From assembly GCF_900091605.1 (NCBI RefSeq), contig NZ_FMCQ01000004.1, positions 372,001 to 436,000 on the forward strand: DNA of 64,000 nucleotides. Direction: 5' to 3'. Positions 1-9,366 of this stretch are shown one piece after another. The notes below the pieces were generated by a model that made no database searches, was not told where the DNA came from, and was given only the letters and a program-made list of their open reading frames with translations. How positions within the stretch are numbered: position 1 is the first letter of the stretch; each line of letters starts with the position of its first letter. The position numbers and the translations under genes are program-made. Source of the stretch: Micromonospora tulbaghiae (lineage in GTDB: Bacteria > Actinomycetota > Actinomycetes > Mycobacteriales > Micromonosporaceae).

Positions 1-873
1 CTGGACCCGGCGGCGGCGTTGCGCTCGCTGCCGGACGAGCAGGGCCGGATCCGGCTCGTCGACTGGGTGCTGGTGCCCTACTCCTCGGACTCCGACGGGC
101 TGTGGTTCACCACGAAAGGGCTGCGCCGGTTCGGGCTGCTGGAGTTGCAGGCCCAGGGCGTACCGGACCACCTGACCCGGGCGTGGGGCGCGGTGATGAC
201 CGGCGCGGCCCGGCGGCTGCTGCGGGACTGGACCGACGGGCTCACCGGCGAGGAGGTGCCGGCGTTCGTGCAGCTGCCGGTGCTCGCCACGGTGACCGGG
301 CACGACATCGCCGTGGCGTACGGCAATCCGGAGCAGCACGGCGCGACCGCGCCGGTGCTGCTGCGGCTGGAGCTGGACCCGGCCACCGATCCGGACGCCG
401 ACTCGTTCCTGAGCCTCAACCCGCCGCCCGGGCACCCGGGCCCGCCCGGCCGCTACTTCGCCGCCGCCTGCGCCACGCTGTTCAACGGCATCCAGCCGGA
501 CGTGCGCTACACCCGCACCGGTGACGCGATGAGCCGCGCGGTGGAGACCGCCCGCGCCGCGCTGGGCGACATCCGGGCCCGTTTCCTGGCCGGGCGGCTG
601 CCCGAGGAGAGCCAGCTCGTGGTCAAGTACGGCCTGCCGGGCGACGACGGCCCCGAGTACGTCTGGGCCGGGGTGACCTCGTGGGACACCCCGGAACGGA
701 TCGTCGCCGCCAGCGCCAGCGACGCCAACACCGACCCGAGCGTGCGGATCGGCTCCCCCGTGGTGGTGGAGGCGTCGGACGTGGTCGACTGGGCCGTGCT
801 GGACGGCACCGGAGTGCTGGAGGGCGGCTGGACGCAGGCAGTCCTCGACGCCGGGGAGCGCGGCGAGGACTGA
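1..873 (+). CDS. DUF2314-type protein, 5' end cut by window edge
   Basis: The reading frame is open back to base 1, so the true start probably lies outside the window; a TTG at 19 is in frame but has no convincing ribosome site. The C-terminal third (segment with YVWAGV, then a run ending in VVEASDVVDWAVLD and GVLEGGWT) resembles DUF2314, a small domain of unknown function in which a W-x-x-V strand is followed by a 'G-x-x-V-x-V..D..DW' core. The N-terminal 190 residues have no family I recognise. No signal peptide or membrane segment is visible in what is present. It ends 10 bp before the convergent gcvT stop codon, with no obvious terminator between them. Confidence 0.6.
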   Translation: MDPAAALRSLPDEQGRIRLVDWVLVPYSSDSDGLWFTTKGLRRFGLLELQAQGVPDHLTRAWGAVMTGAARRLLRDWTDGLTGEEVPAFVQLPVLATVTGHDIAVAYGNPEQHGATAPVLLRLELDPATDPDADSFLSLNPPPGHPGPPGRYFAAACATLFNGIQPDVRYTRTGDAMSRAVETARAALGDIRARFLAGRLPEESQLVVKYGLPGDDGPEYVWAGVTSWDTPERIVAASASDANTDPSVRIGSPVVVEASDVVDWAVLDGTGVLEGGWTQAVLDAGERGED

Positions 874-883
874 CCCGCGCGGC

Positions 884-2008
884 TCAGCGCACCGAGGGCT
901 TGACGAACGGCGGCCTGGTCAGGCGCATCCGGGCGCGGCGGCCACGGATGTCCACCTCCAGCTCGTCGCCGTCGGGCAGCTTCGGGTCGGTGTCGACCAG
1001 CGCCAGCGCGACGCCGTGCTTGAGCGTCGGGCTGAACGTGCCGCTGGTGACGGTGCCGACCTGCCGGTCGCCCGCGTACACGGCCATGCCCGGGCGCGGG
1101 ATGGCCCGGTCGACCGCGGTCAGGCCGCGCAGCGTACGGGCCGGACCGCCGGCCTTCTCGGCGCGCAGCGCGTCGCGGCCCCAGAACGCCGCCTTGTCCC
1201 AGCCCACCGCCCAGCCGGAGCGGCCCTGCACCGGGGTGATCTCCGGGGACAGGTCCTGCCCGTGCAGCGGGTAGCCCATCTCGGTGCGCAGCGTGTCCCG
1301 GGCGGCCAGGCCGCAGGCACGCACGTCGTCGGCCGCGGCGAAGATCGCGTCCCAGACGGCGACCGCGTGCTCGGACGCCACGACCAGCTCGTAGCCCAGC
1401 TCGCCGGTGTAGCCGGTGCGGCACACGGTCAGCTCCACCCCGTCCAGGCCGGCGATGGAGAAGCTCATGTAGTCGTGCCCGGTGGGCAGGCCGAGCGCGT
1501 CCAGCAGCTCCGCCGAACGCGGGCCCTGGACCGCGAGCACCGCGTACGCCTCGTGCTCGTCGGTGACGGTGACGCCCTCGGGCGCGGCGGCGCGCAGGCG
1601 GCGGGCCACCTCGGCGGTGTTGGCGGCGTTGGGCACCAGGAAGACGTGGTCGTCGGCGTGCAGGTAGGCGATGATGTCGTCCACCACGCCGCCGGTGGCG
1701 TCGTCGCAGCAGAGCGTGTACTGCGCCTGACCGGGGGTGATCCGGCCGAGGTCGTTGGTGAGGCAGGCGTTGACGAAGTCCGCCGCGCCCGGCCCGGTGA
1801 CCCGGATCTTGCCCAGGTGCGAGACGTCGAACACGCCGACGCCCTCACGGACGGCCGTGTGCTCCTTGAGCACGCCGCCACCGGCGTACTCCAGCGGCAT
1901 CTGCCAGCCCCCGAAGGGGGCGAACTTCGCGCCGAGCGCGGTGTGCCGCTCGTGCAGCGGGGATCGGCGCAGCCGGGTCTCGGCAGCGTCGGAGGTCACC
2001 TCGGTCAT
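884..2008 (-). CDS. gcvT: Aminomethyltransferase, glycine cleavage system T protein
   Basis: 374 residues, the normal GcvT length. It transfers the aminomethyl group held on the lipoyl arm of H protein to tetrahydrofolate, releasing ammonia, in the cytoplasm. The N-terminus has the family pattern [20 protein letters not shown] and LEY, followed by [10 protein letters not shown] and the folate-binding core GYTGELGYE; the C-terminus has the GcvT beta-barrel ([20 protein letters not shown]). The ATG at 2008 fits the family N-terminus. No Shine-Dalgarno is present; instead TAAGTT lies 7 nt upstream, suggesting a leaderless mRNA. No glycine riboswitch fits into such a short leader. The rest of the glycine cleavage system is not in the window. 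Confidence 0.95.
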   Translation of the reverse strand: MTEVTSDAAETRLRRSPLHERHTALGAKFAPFGGWQMPLEYAGGGVLKEHTAVREGVGVFDVSHLGKIRVTGPGAADFVNACLTNDLGRITPGQAQYTLCCDDATGGVVDDIIAYLHADDHVFLVPNAANTAEVARRLRAAAPEGVTVTDEHEAYAVLAVQGPRSAELLDALGLPTGHDYMSFSIAGLDGVELTVCRTGYTGELGYELVVASEHAVAVWDAIFAAADDVRACGLAARDTLRTEMGYPLHGQDLSPEITPVQGRSGWAVGWDKAAFWGRDALRAEKAGGPARTLRGLTAVDRAIPRPGMAVYAGDRQVGTVTSGTFSPTLKHGVALALVDTDPKLPDGDELEVDIRGRRARMRLTRPPFVKPSVR

Positions 2009-2015
2009 GGGTGGC

Positions 2016-2021
2016 AACTTA
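2016..2021 (-). promoter_or_regulatory. -10 element of gcvT (leaderless)
   Basis: TAAGTT on the minus strand, separated by 7 nt from the gcvT ATG. This places the transcription start at or next to the start codon. No -35 consensus is obvious. Confidence 0.55.
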
Positions 2022-2174
2022 CCGGCCCGGCCCGCTGTGGTTAGCATCGGCGGGATCCCGTCGGCACGCATCGGCGGGACAGCCACGCCTCCCGGCGGGT
2101 AGGTTGCCGCCGGAGACACCTTCATCGCCGGTACGCGACGACGCGGCCGGCCCGGCCCGCCCGGAGTAGCTTTC

Positions 2175-3743
2175 GTGACATCGCCCCGCACCACCCTCAG
2201 CCTGGTCGACACCGACCCCGCCGAACTCGCCGTCGACGCGATCGTGATCGGCGTGCACAGCCAGACCACCGAGCCGGGCAGCGGCGCACCCGCCCACGCC
2301 CTGCTGCTGGCGACCGGCGGGGAGAGCATCGCCGCCGCGTTCGACGGAAAGCTGACCGAGACGCTGGCCCTGCTCGGCGCGACCGGTGGCCCGGGCGAGG
2401 TGATCAAGCTGGCCACGCTGGGCACGGTGACCGCGCCGCTGGTCGTGGCCGTCGGCCTCGGCCCGGAGCCGTCGGGCGCCGCTCCGGCGCCGGAGTCGCT
2501 GCGCCGGGCCGCCGGTGCCGCGGTGCGGGCGCTGGCCGGCGCCCCGCGCGTCGCGCTGGCCCTGCCGCTGCCCGACGACGCCGACGCCCCGGCCGCGCTG
2601 CGCGCGGTCGCCGAGGGCGCGCTGCTGGGCGGCTACCGGTTCGCCGGCTACAAGACCAAGCCGCAGCCGGCCCGGCGCGAGCCGGTGGCCGAGGTGCTGG
2701 TGGCGGTGCCGGACGCGGCCGACGCGACCGCCCAGGCCGAGATCGCGCGGGCGCAGGCGGTGGCCGGTGCGGTGCGGACCAGCCGGGACTGGGTCAACAC
2801 CGCGCCGAACGAGCTGCGTCCCCCGGCGTTCGCCGACGTCGTCTCCGCCGCCGCCCGCGAGGCGGGGCTGGAGGTCGAGGTGCTGGACGAGGCGGCGCTG
2901 GCGGCCGGTGGTTACGGCGGCATCCTCGCCGTCGGCCAGGGCTCCGAGGCCCCGCCGCGGCTGGTGAAGCTCACCTACACGCCGGACGGTGGCGGCAACG
3001 GCAAGCGGGTCGCGCTGGTCGGCAAGGGCATCACGTTCGACACCGGCGGCATCTCGATCAAGCCGGCGCAGGGCATGTGGGAGATGAAGTCGGACATGGC
3101 GGGCGCGGCGGCGGTCGGCGCGGCCATGCTGGCGGTCGCGGCGCTCAAGCCGTCGGTGACCGTCACCGGCTACCTGCCGATGGCGGAGAACATGCCGTCG
3201 GGCACCAGCTACCGCCCGGGTGACGTGATCAGCATGTTCAACGGCAAGAAGGTGGAGGTGCTCAACACCGACGCCGAGGGCCGGATGGTGCTGGCCGACG
3301 CGATGGCGCGGGCCTGCGCGGACGGCGCGGACTACCTGTTCGAGACGTCGACGCTGACCGGCGGGCAGGTGATCGCGCTGGGCAAGCGGATCGCCGGTGT
3401 GATGGGCACCCAGGAGCTGTGCGAGCGGGTGCGGGTGGCCGGTGACGCGACCGGCGAGCCGGCCTGGCCGATGCCGCTGCCGGACGACGTGCGCAAGGGC
3501 ATGGAGTCGGAGGTAGCCGACATCTCGCAGGTCAACGCCGGGATGGACCGGGCCGGGCACATGCTCCAGGGCGGGGTGTTCCTGCGCGAGTTCGTGACCG
3601 ACGACGTGGCGTGGGCGCACATCGACATCGCCGGTCCGGGCTACCACTCGGGCGAGGCGACCGGCTACTGGACCAAGGGCGGCACCGGCGTGCCGGTGCG
3701 CACGCTCGTGCACCTGGTCGAGGACGTCGCCGCCAACGGCTGA
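2175..3743 (+). CDS. pepA: Leucyl aminopeptidase, M17 family
   Basis: 522 residues; removes N-terminal residues from peptides in the cytoplasm using two metal ions. The M17 metal and catalytic residues are all visible: Lys284 in [10 protein letters not shown] with its Asp, the Asp of KSDMAGA, and the signature [13 protein letters not shown] that supplies Asp, Glu and the catalytic Arg. The N-terminal ~180 residues form the variable macro-like domain. The GTG start at 2175 has GGAG 8 nt upstream. It sits between gcvT and lpdA as in mycobacteria, where the orthologue is called pepB. A strong terminator follows directly. Both pepA and pepB are used as names for this family. Confidence 0.95.
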   Translation: MTSPRTTLSLVDTDPAELAVDAIVIGVHSQTTEPGSGAPAHALLLATGGESIAAAFDGKLTETLALLGATGGPGEVIKLATLGTVTAPLVVAVGLGPEPSGAAPAPESLRRAAGAAVRALAGAPRVALALPLPDDADAPAALRAVAEGALLGGYRFAGYKTKPQPARREPVAEVLVAVPDAADATAQAEIARAQAVAGAVRTSRDWVNTAPNELRPPAFADVVSAAAREAGLEVEVLDEAALAAGGYGGILAVGQGSEAPPRLVKLTYTPDGGGNGKRVALVGKGITFDTGGISIKPAQGMWEMKSDMAGAAAVGAAMLAVAALKPSVTVTGYLPMAENMPSGTSYRPGDVISMFNGKKVEVLNTDAEGRMVLADAMARACADGADYLFETSTLTGGQVIALGKRIAGVMGTQELCERVRVAGDATGEPAWPMPLPDDVRKGMESEVADISQVNAGMDRAGHMLQGGVFLREFVTDDVAWAHIDIAGPGYHSGEATGYWTKGGTGVPVRTLVHLVEDVAANG

Positions 3744-3757
3744 CCGACTCGTACGAG

Positions 3758-3790
3758 AAAAGGGCTCCCGGCGTCGCCGGGAGCCCTTTT
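3758..3790. terminator. Bidirectional terminator
   Basis: Perfect 15-bp stem (AAAAGGGCTCCCGGC with its complement) and a 3-nt loop. It has A4 on one side and T4 on the other, so it can work on both strands. It lies between the convergent pepA and the small gene ending at 3799. Confidence 0.9.
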
Positions 3791-3798
3791 CCGTGATC

Positions 3799-4128
3799 TC
3801 AGTACAGCTCGGGGCGGCGCTTGCGACGCTCGTTGTAGTCGCGCATGCGCTGCGGATAGCCCATCAGCCGCACGTCGTAGATCGGGATGGCGATCCGGTG
3901 CGCCCAGCGGCGGGCCTCGTCCGGCCCGCCGACGCGCCGCCGGGTCCACTCGCCGTCGTCGGCGATCAGCATGATCGTGGTCTCGGTGACCGTCGTGCGG
4001 GGCTCGATGTACGCCTCGACGCCCTTCCGGGTCCGGACGAAGTTCTCCAGATGGTCCAGGTCGGCACGGTCGGCGGCGCGGTCGCGGCTCGCCGGGACCG
4101 CGCGCTTGCGTCGTCGGAACAGCCCCAC
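3799..4128 (-). CDS. Conserved small actinobacterial protein, function unknown
   Basis: 109 residues from a GTG at 4128, chosen because a GGAG-rich ribosome site lies 8 nt upstream; the frame stays open further upstream but the predicted extension is glycine-rich and has no ribosome site. The protein begins VGLFRRRKR and is rich in Arg and Asp, with no membrane segment. The middle contains a run ENFVRTRKGVEAYIEPRTTV and a strand TTIMLIADDGEWTRRRV, which looks like a small alpha-beta fold. It lies divergent from lpdA. I cannot assign a function. Confidence 0.7.
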   Translation of the reverse strand: MGLFRRRKRAVPASRDRAADRADLDHLENFVRTRKGVEAYIEPRTTVTETTIMLIADDGEWTRRRVGGPDEARRWAHRIAIPIYDVRLMGYPQRMRDYNERRKRRPELY

Positions 4129-4307
4129 CGAATCCACTCCTCCCCCACCGCCGTCATCGAGAACGGTGCCAAGGGTACGTGTCACCGACGTGTCGTTGGG
4201 CACCTCGGTACGCGCCCGGTCCGTGGTGGTGACAAGATGACCGAGGTGGGGTGTGTCTGTTACTCCGCCGTAACCCCCGATGCAGTGACGCGACCTGGGA
4301 GTTGGAT

Positions 4308-5699
4308 GTGAGCGAGCCGAACGACACGACCTTCGACATCGTCATCCTCGGAGGTGGTAGCGGCGGCTACGCGGCGGCGCTGCGTGCCGCCCAGCTGGAC
4401 CTCTCCGTCGCGCTCATCGAGAAGGGCAAGCTGGGCGGGACCTGCCTGCACAACGGCTGCATCCCGACCAAGGCGCTGCTGCACGCCGCCGAGATCGCCG
4501 ACCAGACCCGCGAGTCCGAGCAGTTCGGTGTGAAGGCCGAGCTGGTCGGCATCGACATCACGGCGGTCAACTCGTACAAGGACGGCGTGATCTCCCGCCT
4601 GTACAAGGGCCTCCAGGGCCTGGTGGGCAGCAGCAAGAAGATCACCTTCGTGGCGGGCGCCGGCAAGCTGGTCGGCAAGAACGTCGTCGAGGTGGACGGC
4701 AAGCGCTACACCGGCCGCAACGTCGTGCTGGCCTCCGGCTCGTACGCCAAGAGCCTGCCCGGCCTGGACGTCGACGGCGAGCGGATCATCACCAGCGACC
4801 ACGCGCTGACGCTGGACCGGATCCCGTCGTCGGCGATCGTGCTCGGCGGCGGGGTGATCGGCGTCGAGTTCGCCAGCGTCTGGAAGTCCTTCGGCGTGGA
4901 CGTGACCATCGTCGAGGCGCTGCCCCGCCTGGTCGCCGCCGAGGACGAGGAGTCGTCGAAGGCGCTGGAGCGGGCGTTCCGCAAGCGGAAGATCAACTTC
5001 AAGGTCGGCAAGCCGTTCGAGAAGGTCGAGAAGACCGACAAGGGCGTGAAGCTGACCATTCAGGGCGGCGACACGGTCGAGGCCGAGCTGCTGCTGGTCG
5101 CCGTGGGCCGCGGCCCGAACACCGCCGGCCTCGGCTACGAGGAGCAGGGCGTCAAGATGGACCGCGGCTACGTGCTGACCGACGAGCGGCTGCGCACCAG
5201 CGTGCCGAACGTCTACGCGGTCGGCGACATCGTGCCCGGCCTGCAGCTCGCGCACCGTGGCTTCCAGCAGGGCATCTTCGTCGCCGAGGAGATCGCCGGG
5301 AAGACCCCGGCCGTGATCGACGAGGCCGGCATCCCGCGCGTCACCTACTGCGACCCGGAGCTGGCGTCGGTCGGCCTGACCGAGGCGAAGGCCAAGGAGC
5401 AGTACGGCGCCGACAAGATCAAGACCTACAACTACAACCTGGGCGGCAACGGCAAGAGCCAGATCCTCAAGACCGCCGGCCACGTGAAGCTGGTCCGGGT
5501 GGACGACGGCCCGGTGGTCGGCGTGCACATGGTCGGCGCCCGGGTCGGTGAGCTGATCGGCGAGGCGCAGCTCATCTACAACTGGGAGGCGTACCCGGCC
5601 GAGGTGGCGCAGCTCGTGCACGCCCACCCGACGCAGAACGAGGCTCTGGGCGAGGCGCACCTGGCCCTGGCCGGCAAGCCGCTGCACGCGCACGCCTGA
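4308..5699 (+). CDS. lpdA: Dihydrolipoyl dehydrogenase (E3)
   Basis: 463 residues. This flavoprotein reoxidises the dihydrolipoyl groups of the 2-oxoacid dehydrogenase complexes and the glycine cleavage H protein, reducing NAD+. The FAD-binding GGGSGGYAAALRAAQ motif is near the N-terminus, the redox disulfide is Cys46-Cys51 in GGTCLHNGCIPTK, the NAD-binding GGGVIGVEFASVW motif lies mid-protein, and the active-site His is in HAHPTQNEALGEA. The GTG at 4308 was chosen over an upstream in-frame ATG because GGGAG lies 5 nt before it and the protein then begins next to the FAD fold. It is followed at 66 bp by sucB, its complex partner. Confidence 0.95.
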   Translation: MSEPNDTTFDIVILGGGSGGYAAALRAAQLDLSVALIEKGKLGGTCLHNGCIPTKALLHAAEIADQTRESEQFGVKAELVGIDITAVNSYKDGVISRLYKGLQGLVGSSKKITFVAGAGKLVGKNVVEVDGKRYTGRNVVLASGSYAKSLPGLDVDGERIITSDHALTLDRIPSSAIVLGGGVIGVEFASVWKSFGVDVTIVEALPRLVAAEDEESSKALERAFRKRKINFKVGKPFEKVEKTDKGVKLTIQGGDTVEAELLLVAVGRGPNTAGLGYEEQGVKMDRGYVLTDERLRTSVPNVYAVGDIVPGLQLAHRGFQQGIFVAEEIAGKTPAVIDEAGIPRVTYCDPELASVGLTEAKAKEQYGADKIKTYNYNLGGNGKSQILKTAGHVKLVRVDDGPVVGVHMVGARVGELIGEAQLIYNWEAYPAEVAQLVHAHPTQNEALGEAHLALAGKPLHAHA

Positions 5700-5765
5700 C
5701 ACGACAACCGCGGCGTCCGGCGACGGGCGATGATCCCACCAGGGGAATGAAGGAGTCTGGAGAAC

Positions 5766-7610
5766 ATGCCGGTATCGGTCACCATGCCCCGGCTCGGCGA
5801 GAGCGTCACCGAGGGCACCGTCACGCGCTGGCTCAAGCAGGAGGGTGACACCGTCGAGGTCGACGAGCCCCTGCTCGAGGTGTCGACCGACAAGGTCGAC
5901 ACCGAGATCCCGTCCCCCGCGGCGGGCGTGCTGAGCCGGATCGTGGTCGGCGAGGACGAGACCGCCGAGGTCGGCAGCGAGCTGGCGGTCATCGCCGGCG
6001 AGGGGGAGGACGCCGGCGCGGCTCCCACCGAGGAGGCCGAGCCGGCCACCGAGCCGACGGCCGCCGCCGAGGGCACCGGTCCCGAGCCGGAGCAGCAGGC
6101 CGAGCAGGCCGCCGCCGAGCCGGGCGCCGAGGCCGAGCAGCCGGCCGTCGAGGAGCCGGCCCAGCCCGCCGCGTCGTCGGGCGAGGGCACGCCGGTGACC
6201 ATGCCGGCCCTGGGCGAGAGCGTCACCGAGGGCACCGTCACCCGCTGGCTCAAGCAGGTCGGCGAGACCGTCGAGGTCGACGAGCCGCTGCTGGAGGTCT
6301 CCACCGACAAGGTCGACACCGAGATCCCGTCGCCGGTCGCCGGCACGCTTCAGGAGATCAAGGTCGCCGAGGACGAGACCGCCGACGTCGGCGCCGTGCT
6401 GGCGATCGTCGGGGTGGCCGGCGCCGCGCCCGCGAAGGCGGAGCCGAAGCCCGAGCCCGAGCCCAAGGCCGAGCCGAAGCCGGAGCCGAAGGCCGAGCCG
6501 AAGCCGGAGCCGAAGGTCGAGGAACCGACCCCCGGCGCGTCCTACAACGAGCCGGCCGCCGAGACGGAGCAGGCCGCGAAGCCGGCCAAGGCCGAGGCGG
6601 CGGCCCAGCCGGCCGCGCCGGCCGCCACGCAGCGCCAGAGCGTTCCGGCCGAGTACGGCGAGGACGCCGCCGGGTACGTGACGCCGCTGGTGCGCAAGCT
6701 CGCCGCCGAGCACGGCGTGGACCTGGGCTCGATCAAGGGCACCGGCGTGGGTGGCCGCATCCGCAAGCAGGACGTGCTGGAGGCGGCCGAGAAGGCGAAG
6801 GCCGCCAAGCCGGAGCCGGCTGCGGCCGCGCCGGCCGCCAAGGCCGAGGCCCCGGCCAAGCCGGCCGCCAAGCCGGAGCCGAGCGCCAAGCGGGGCACCA
6901 CGGAGAAGCTGCCGCGGATCCGGGCCACCATCGCCAAGCGGATGCAGCAGTCGCTGCACGAGACGGCGCAGCTGACCACCGTCGTCGAGGTCGACGTCAC
7001 CAAGGTCGCCAGGCTGCGGGCGCGGGCCAAGGACTCGTTCCAGGCCAAGCACGGCGTGAAGCTGTCCTTCCTGCCGTTCTTCGCGCTGGCCGCGATCGAG
7101 GCGCTTCAGACGTACCCGATCGTCCAGGCCAGCATGGACCTGGACGGCGGGACGATCACCTACCCGGCCGCGGAGCACCTGGGTATCGCGGTGGACACCG
7201 AGCGCGGGCTGCTCGTGCCGGTCATCCACAACGCCGGTGACCTCAACATGGGCGGCATCGCCAAGCGGATCGCCGACCTGGCCGAGCGCACCCGGGCCAA
7301 CAAGATCACCCCGGACGAGATGGCCGGGGCGACCTTCACGATCACCAACACCGGCAGCCGGGGCGCGTTGTTCGACACCCCGATCGTGCCGTCGCCGCAG
7401 TCGGCGATGCTCGGCACGGGCGCCGTGGTGAAGCGCCCGGTCGTGGTCAACGACCCGGAGCTGGGTGAGGTCGTCGCGATCCGGTCGATGGTCTACCTGG
7501 CCATGTCGTACGACCACCGGCTGATCGACGGCGCCGACGCGGCCCGCTTCCTCACCGCGGTGAAGGAGCGGCTGGAGGGCGGCAACTTCGAGGCCGAACT
7601 GGGTCTGTAG
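5766..7610 (+). CDS. sucB: 2-oxoacid dehydrogenase E2 (dihydrolipoyl acyltransferase)
   Basis: 614 residues; the acyltransferase core of a 2-oxoacid dehydrogenase complex. Domains in order: lipoyl domain 1 (lipoylated Lys43 in STDKVDTEI), an acidic Ala/Glu/Pro linker, lipoyl domain 2 (Lys182, nearly identical), a Lys-Pro-Glu repeat linker at about 220-250, the E3-binding domain ([14 protein letters not shown]..) at about 300-335, and the catalytic domain with His584 in [12 protein letters not shown]. The mycobacterial orthologue (dlaT) serves pyruvate dehydrogenase, so the substrate, succinyl or acetyl, cannot be fixed from sequence. AAGGAG precedes the ATG. LipB and LipA, which build its cofactor, lie 10-14 kb away. 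Confidence 0.93.
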   Translation: MPVSVTMPRLGESVTEGTVTRWLKQEGDTVEVDEPLLEVSTDKVDTEIPSPAAGVLSRIVVGEDETAEVGSELAVIAGEGEDAGAAPTEEAEPATEPTAAAEGTGPEPEQQAEQAAAEPGAEAEQPAVEEPAQPAASSGEGTPVTMPALGESVTEGTVTRWLKQVGETVEVDEPLLEVSTDKVDTEIPSPVAGTLQEIKVAEDETADVGAVLAIVGVAGAAPAKAEPKPEPEPKAEPKPEPKAEPKPEPKVEEPTPGASYNEPAAETEQAAKPAKAEAAAQPAAPAATQRQSVPAEYGEDAAGYVTPLVRKLAAEHGVDLGSIKGTGVGGRIRKQDVLEAAEKAKAAKPEPAAAAPAAKAEAPAKPAAKPEPSAKRGTTEKLPRIRATIAKRMQQSLHETAQLTTVVEVDVTKVARLRARAKDSFQAKHGVKLSFLPFFALAAIEALQTYPIVQASMDLDGGTITYPAAEHLGIAVDTERGLLVPVIHNAGDLNMGGIAKRIADLAERTRANKITPDEMAGATFTITNTGSRGALFDTPIVPSPQSAMLGTGAVVKRPVVVNDPELGEVVAIRSMVYLAMSYDHRLIDGADAARFLTAVKERLEGGNFEAELGL

Positions 7611-7617
7611 ATCCGAG

Positions 7618-7665
7618 ACGGCGAGGGGGCGCGCGGCGACATGCCGCGCGCCCCCTTCGCCGTTT
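7618..7665. terminator. Terminator between sucB and the SDR gene
   Basis: About 20-bp stem (ACGGCGAGGGGGCGCGCGGC against its complement with one bulged base), a 5-nt loop, then TTT. It lies in the 61-bp gap between convergent genes. Confidence 0.8.
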
Positions 7666-7671
7666 CCGCGG

Positions 7672-8607
7672 TCAGCCGCGCAGGTGCTCCTCGGAGACGG
7701 TCCAGAGCTGCTCGGCGGCCTCCGGGTCCCGGGCGTACGCGGCCCAGCCGGTGCGGGTGCCCGGCTGGTTCGGGCCGGCCTCCTGGCAGTCCTCGAAGTA
7801 CCGGCCGCCGACGCCGTCGAGCAGGGGCGAGGTGGCGACCAGGACCGAGGTCGCCGCGCCCTGCTCGGGGGTCTTGAAGGCGGCCGCGTTGCCGCTGCGC
7901 ATCCGCGCCAGTTCCTCCTCGCTGATGTAGCGCTGGAGGTTGGTCCGGATCGCGCCCGGCATCAGAGCGTTCGTGTAGATGCCGTCGTCGGCCCAGCGGC
8001 GGGTCGCCTCCACCGCGAACAGCACGTTCGCGGTCTTGGACTGCCCGTACGCCAGCCACGGGTCGTACGGCCGCTGCCGGAAGTGGATGTCGGAGAACAC
8101 CACCGGTGAGCGCAGGTGGGCCGCCGAGCTGACCGAGACGATCCGTGCGCCGTCGGCCGCGGCGAGCGCCGGGCGCAGCCCGGTGGCGAGCGCGAAGTGA
8201 CCGAGGTGGTTGGTCGCGAACTGCATCTCCCAGCCCTGCTCGGTGCGCATCTCGGGCGAGGCCATGATCCCGGCGTTGTCGACGAGCATGTGCAGCGGCC
8301 CGTCCCAGGTGCGGACGAACGCGGCCACCGAGGCGAGGTCGGCGAGGTCGAGCGGGGCGACCAGGATCCGGTCGTTGCCGGTGCTGCCGGTGATGTCGTC
8401 GGCGGCACGCTGCCCGGCCTCGGTGTTGCGTACGGCGAGTGTGACGTCCGCTCCGGCGGCGGCGAGCGCGCGGGCGGTCTCCACGCCGATCCCGGAGGCG
8501 CCGCCGGTGACGACGGCCCGGCGGCCGGTCAGGTCCAGGTCGCGGACCACCTCCAGGGCTGTGGTCTCGGCGGAGAACGGGGTGGTGACTGGTGTCGGGG
8601 TTGTCAT
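7672..8607 (-). CDS. Short-chain dehydrogenase/reductase
   Basis: 311 residues, classical SDR fold with a ~30-residue N-terminal extension. The cofactor motif TGGASGIG is at about residue 37, the NAG-type motif is VDNAGIM, and the catalytic YGQSK pair follows. It is closest in layout to the retinol dehydrogenase/WW-domain-oxidoreductase-like SDRs; the substrate is unknown. The ATG at 8607 has AAGGA upstream. It is divergent from a TetR gene across 147 bp holding two matching palindromes, so it is very likely that regulator's target. Confidence 0.9.
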   Translation of the reverse strand: MTTPTPVTTPFSAETTALEVVRDLDLTGRRAVVTGGASGIGVETARALAAAGADVTLAVRNTEAGQRAADDITGSTGNDRILVAPLDLADLASVAAFVRTWDGPLHMLVDNAGIMASPEMRTEQGWEMQFATNHLGHFALATGLRPALAAADGARIVSVSSAAHLRSPVVFSDIHFRQRPYDPWLAYGQSKTANVLFAVEATRRWADDGIYTNALMPGAIRTNLQRYISEEELARMRSGNAAAFKTPEQGAATSVLVATSPLLDGVGGRYFEDCQEAGPNQPGTRTGWAAYARDPEAAEQLWTVSEEHLRG

Positions 8608-8662
8608 GGTCCATCCTTGTCGGCGGCGACGCGGACCGATGTCCGCCCGCTACGATGAGAAG

Positions 8663-8712
8663 CGGAGGATCCTCCGTTACTCCGCCAGCATAACCGGAGG
8701 GGGCTCCGGTTA
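8663..8712. promoter_or_regulatory. Paired TetR operator with overlapping divergent promoters
   Basis: Two copies of CGGAG-N4-CTCCG followed by TTAC or GTTAC: 8663-8680 (within the perfect 14-bp palindrome CGGAGGATCCTCCG) and 8695-8713 (core of the 9-bp inverted repeat TAACCGGAG/CTCCGGTTA). Their centres are 32 bp apart, about three helical turns. A minus-strand TATGCT (8692-8687) suited to the SDR gene and a plus-strand TACGAT (8651-8656) suited to tetR fall beside or inside the sites. Binding would therefore block both promoters. Inference from position and symmetry. Confidence 0.65.
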
Positions 8713-8754
8713 CCACGGTGCCGGGCCGGCGACCCGGTCGAGGGAGGAGGGCCC

Positions 8755-9321
8755 GTGCCCGACCGACCGCTGCGCGCGGACGCGCTGCGCAACCGGCAGC
8801 GGCTGCTGGCCGCCGCGGTCCAGGCGTTTTCCCAGGACGGCCCGGAGGTAACGCTGGACCGGGTCGCCAAGGAGGCCGGCGTCGGCATCGGCACGCTCTA
8901 CCGCCACTTCCCCAGCCGGGAGGCGCTGATCGAGGCGGCGTACCGCAACGAGCTGGAGAAGCTCTGCGACGCGGCGCCGGCACTGCTCGCGGCCCAGCCC
9001 GCCGACGCGGCACTGCGCACCTGGATGGACCGGTTCGTCGACTACCTCGCCACCAAGCGGGGCATGGCCGACGCGCTACGGCTGGTCATCGCCTCCGGCA
9101 CCAACCCGTACGCGCAGAGCCGCGACCGGCTGCTCGCCGCGCTCGGCGAACTGCTCGCGGCCGGTGCCGCCGCGGGCGTCGTACGCGCCGACGTGGCCGC
9201 CGCCGACGTGCTCGCCAGCCTCAGCGGGGTCTCCCTCGTAGCGGGCGAGCCGGACCAGCGCGCCCAGGCCGGACGCCTGCTCGACCTGCTGATGGACGGG
9301 TTGCGTCACCGGCCGGGCTGA
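8755..9321 (+). CDS. TetR-family transcriptional regulator
   Basis: 188 residues. The N-terminal helix-turn-helix is typical: a helix with RQRLLAAAVQAFSQDG, then VTLDRVAKEAGVGIGTLYRHFPSREAL. The remainder is a helical ligand-binding domain with no family-specific signature, so the inducer is unknown. GTG at 8755 with AGGGAGG 7 nt upstream. It is divergent from the SDR gene and probably represses both genes through the two palindromes between them; the LtrA gene downstream could share its transcript. Confidence 0.9.
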   Translation: MPDRPLRADALRNRQRLLAAAVQAFSQDGPEVTLDRVAKEAGVGIGTLYRHFPSREALIEAAYRNELEKLCDAAPALLAAQPADAALRTWMDRFVDYLATKRGMADALRLVIASGTNPYAQSRDRLLAALGELLAAGAAAGVVRADVAAADVLASLSGVSLVAGEPDQRAQAGRLLDLLMDGLRHRPG

Positions 9322-9366
9322 CCGGAATCGGCCCGCGCCCCGGACCGGCGCTGACAGACTCGGCCG

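Noticed and set aside
2009..2174. Glycine riboswitch upstream of gcvT
   Set aside because: No riboswitch elements seen and the -10 hexamer lies 7 nt before the start, leaving no leader.
4260..7517. Very long minus-strand open frame (over 1,000 codons) antisense to lpdA and sucB
   Set aside because: Typical GC-rich shadow; Arg/Gly/Leu-rich translation with no domain, and the plus strand encodes complete E3 and E2 enzymes.
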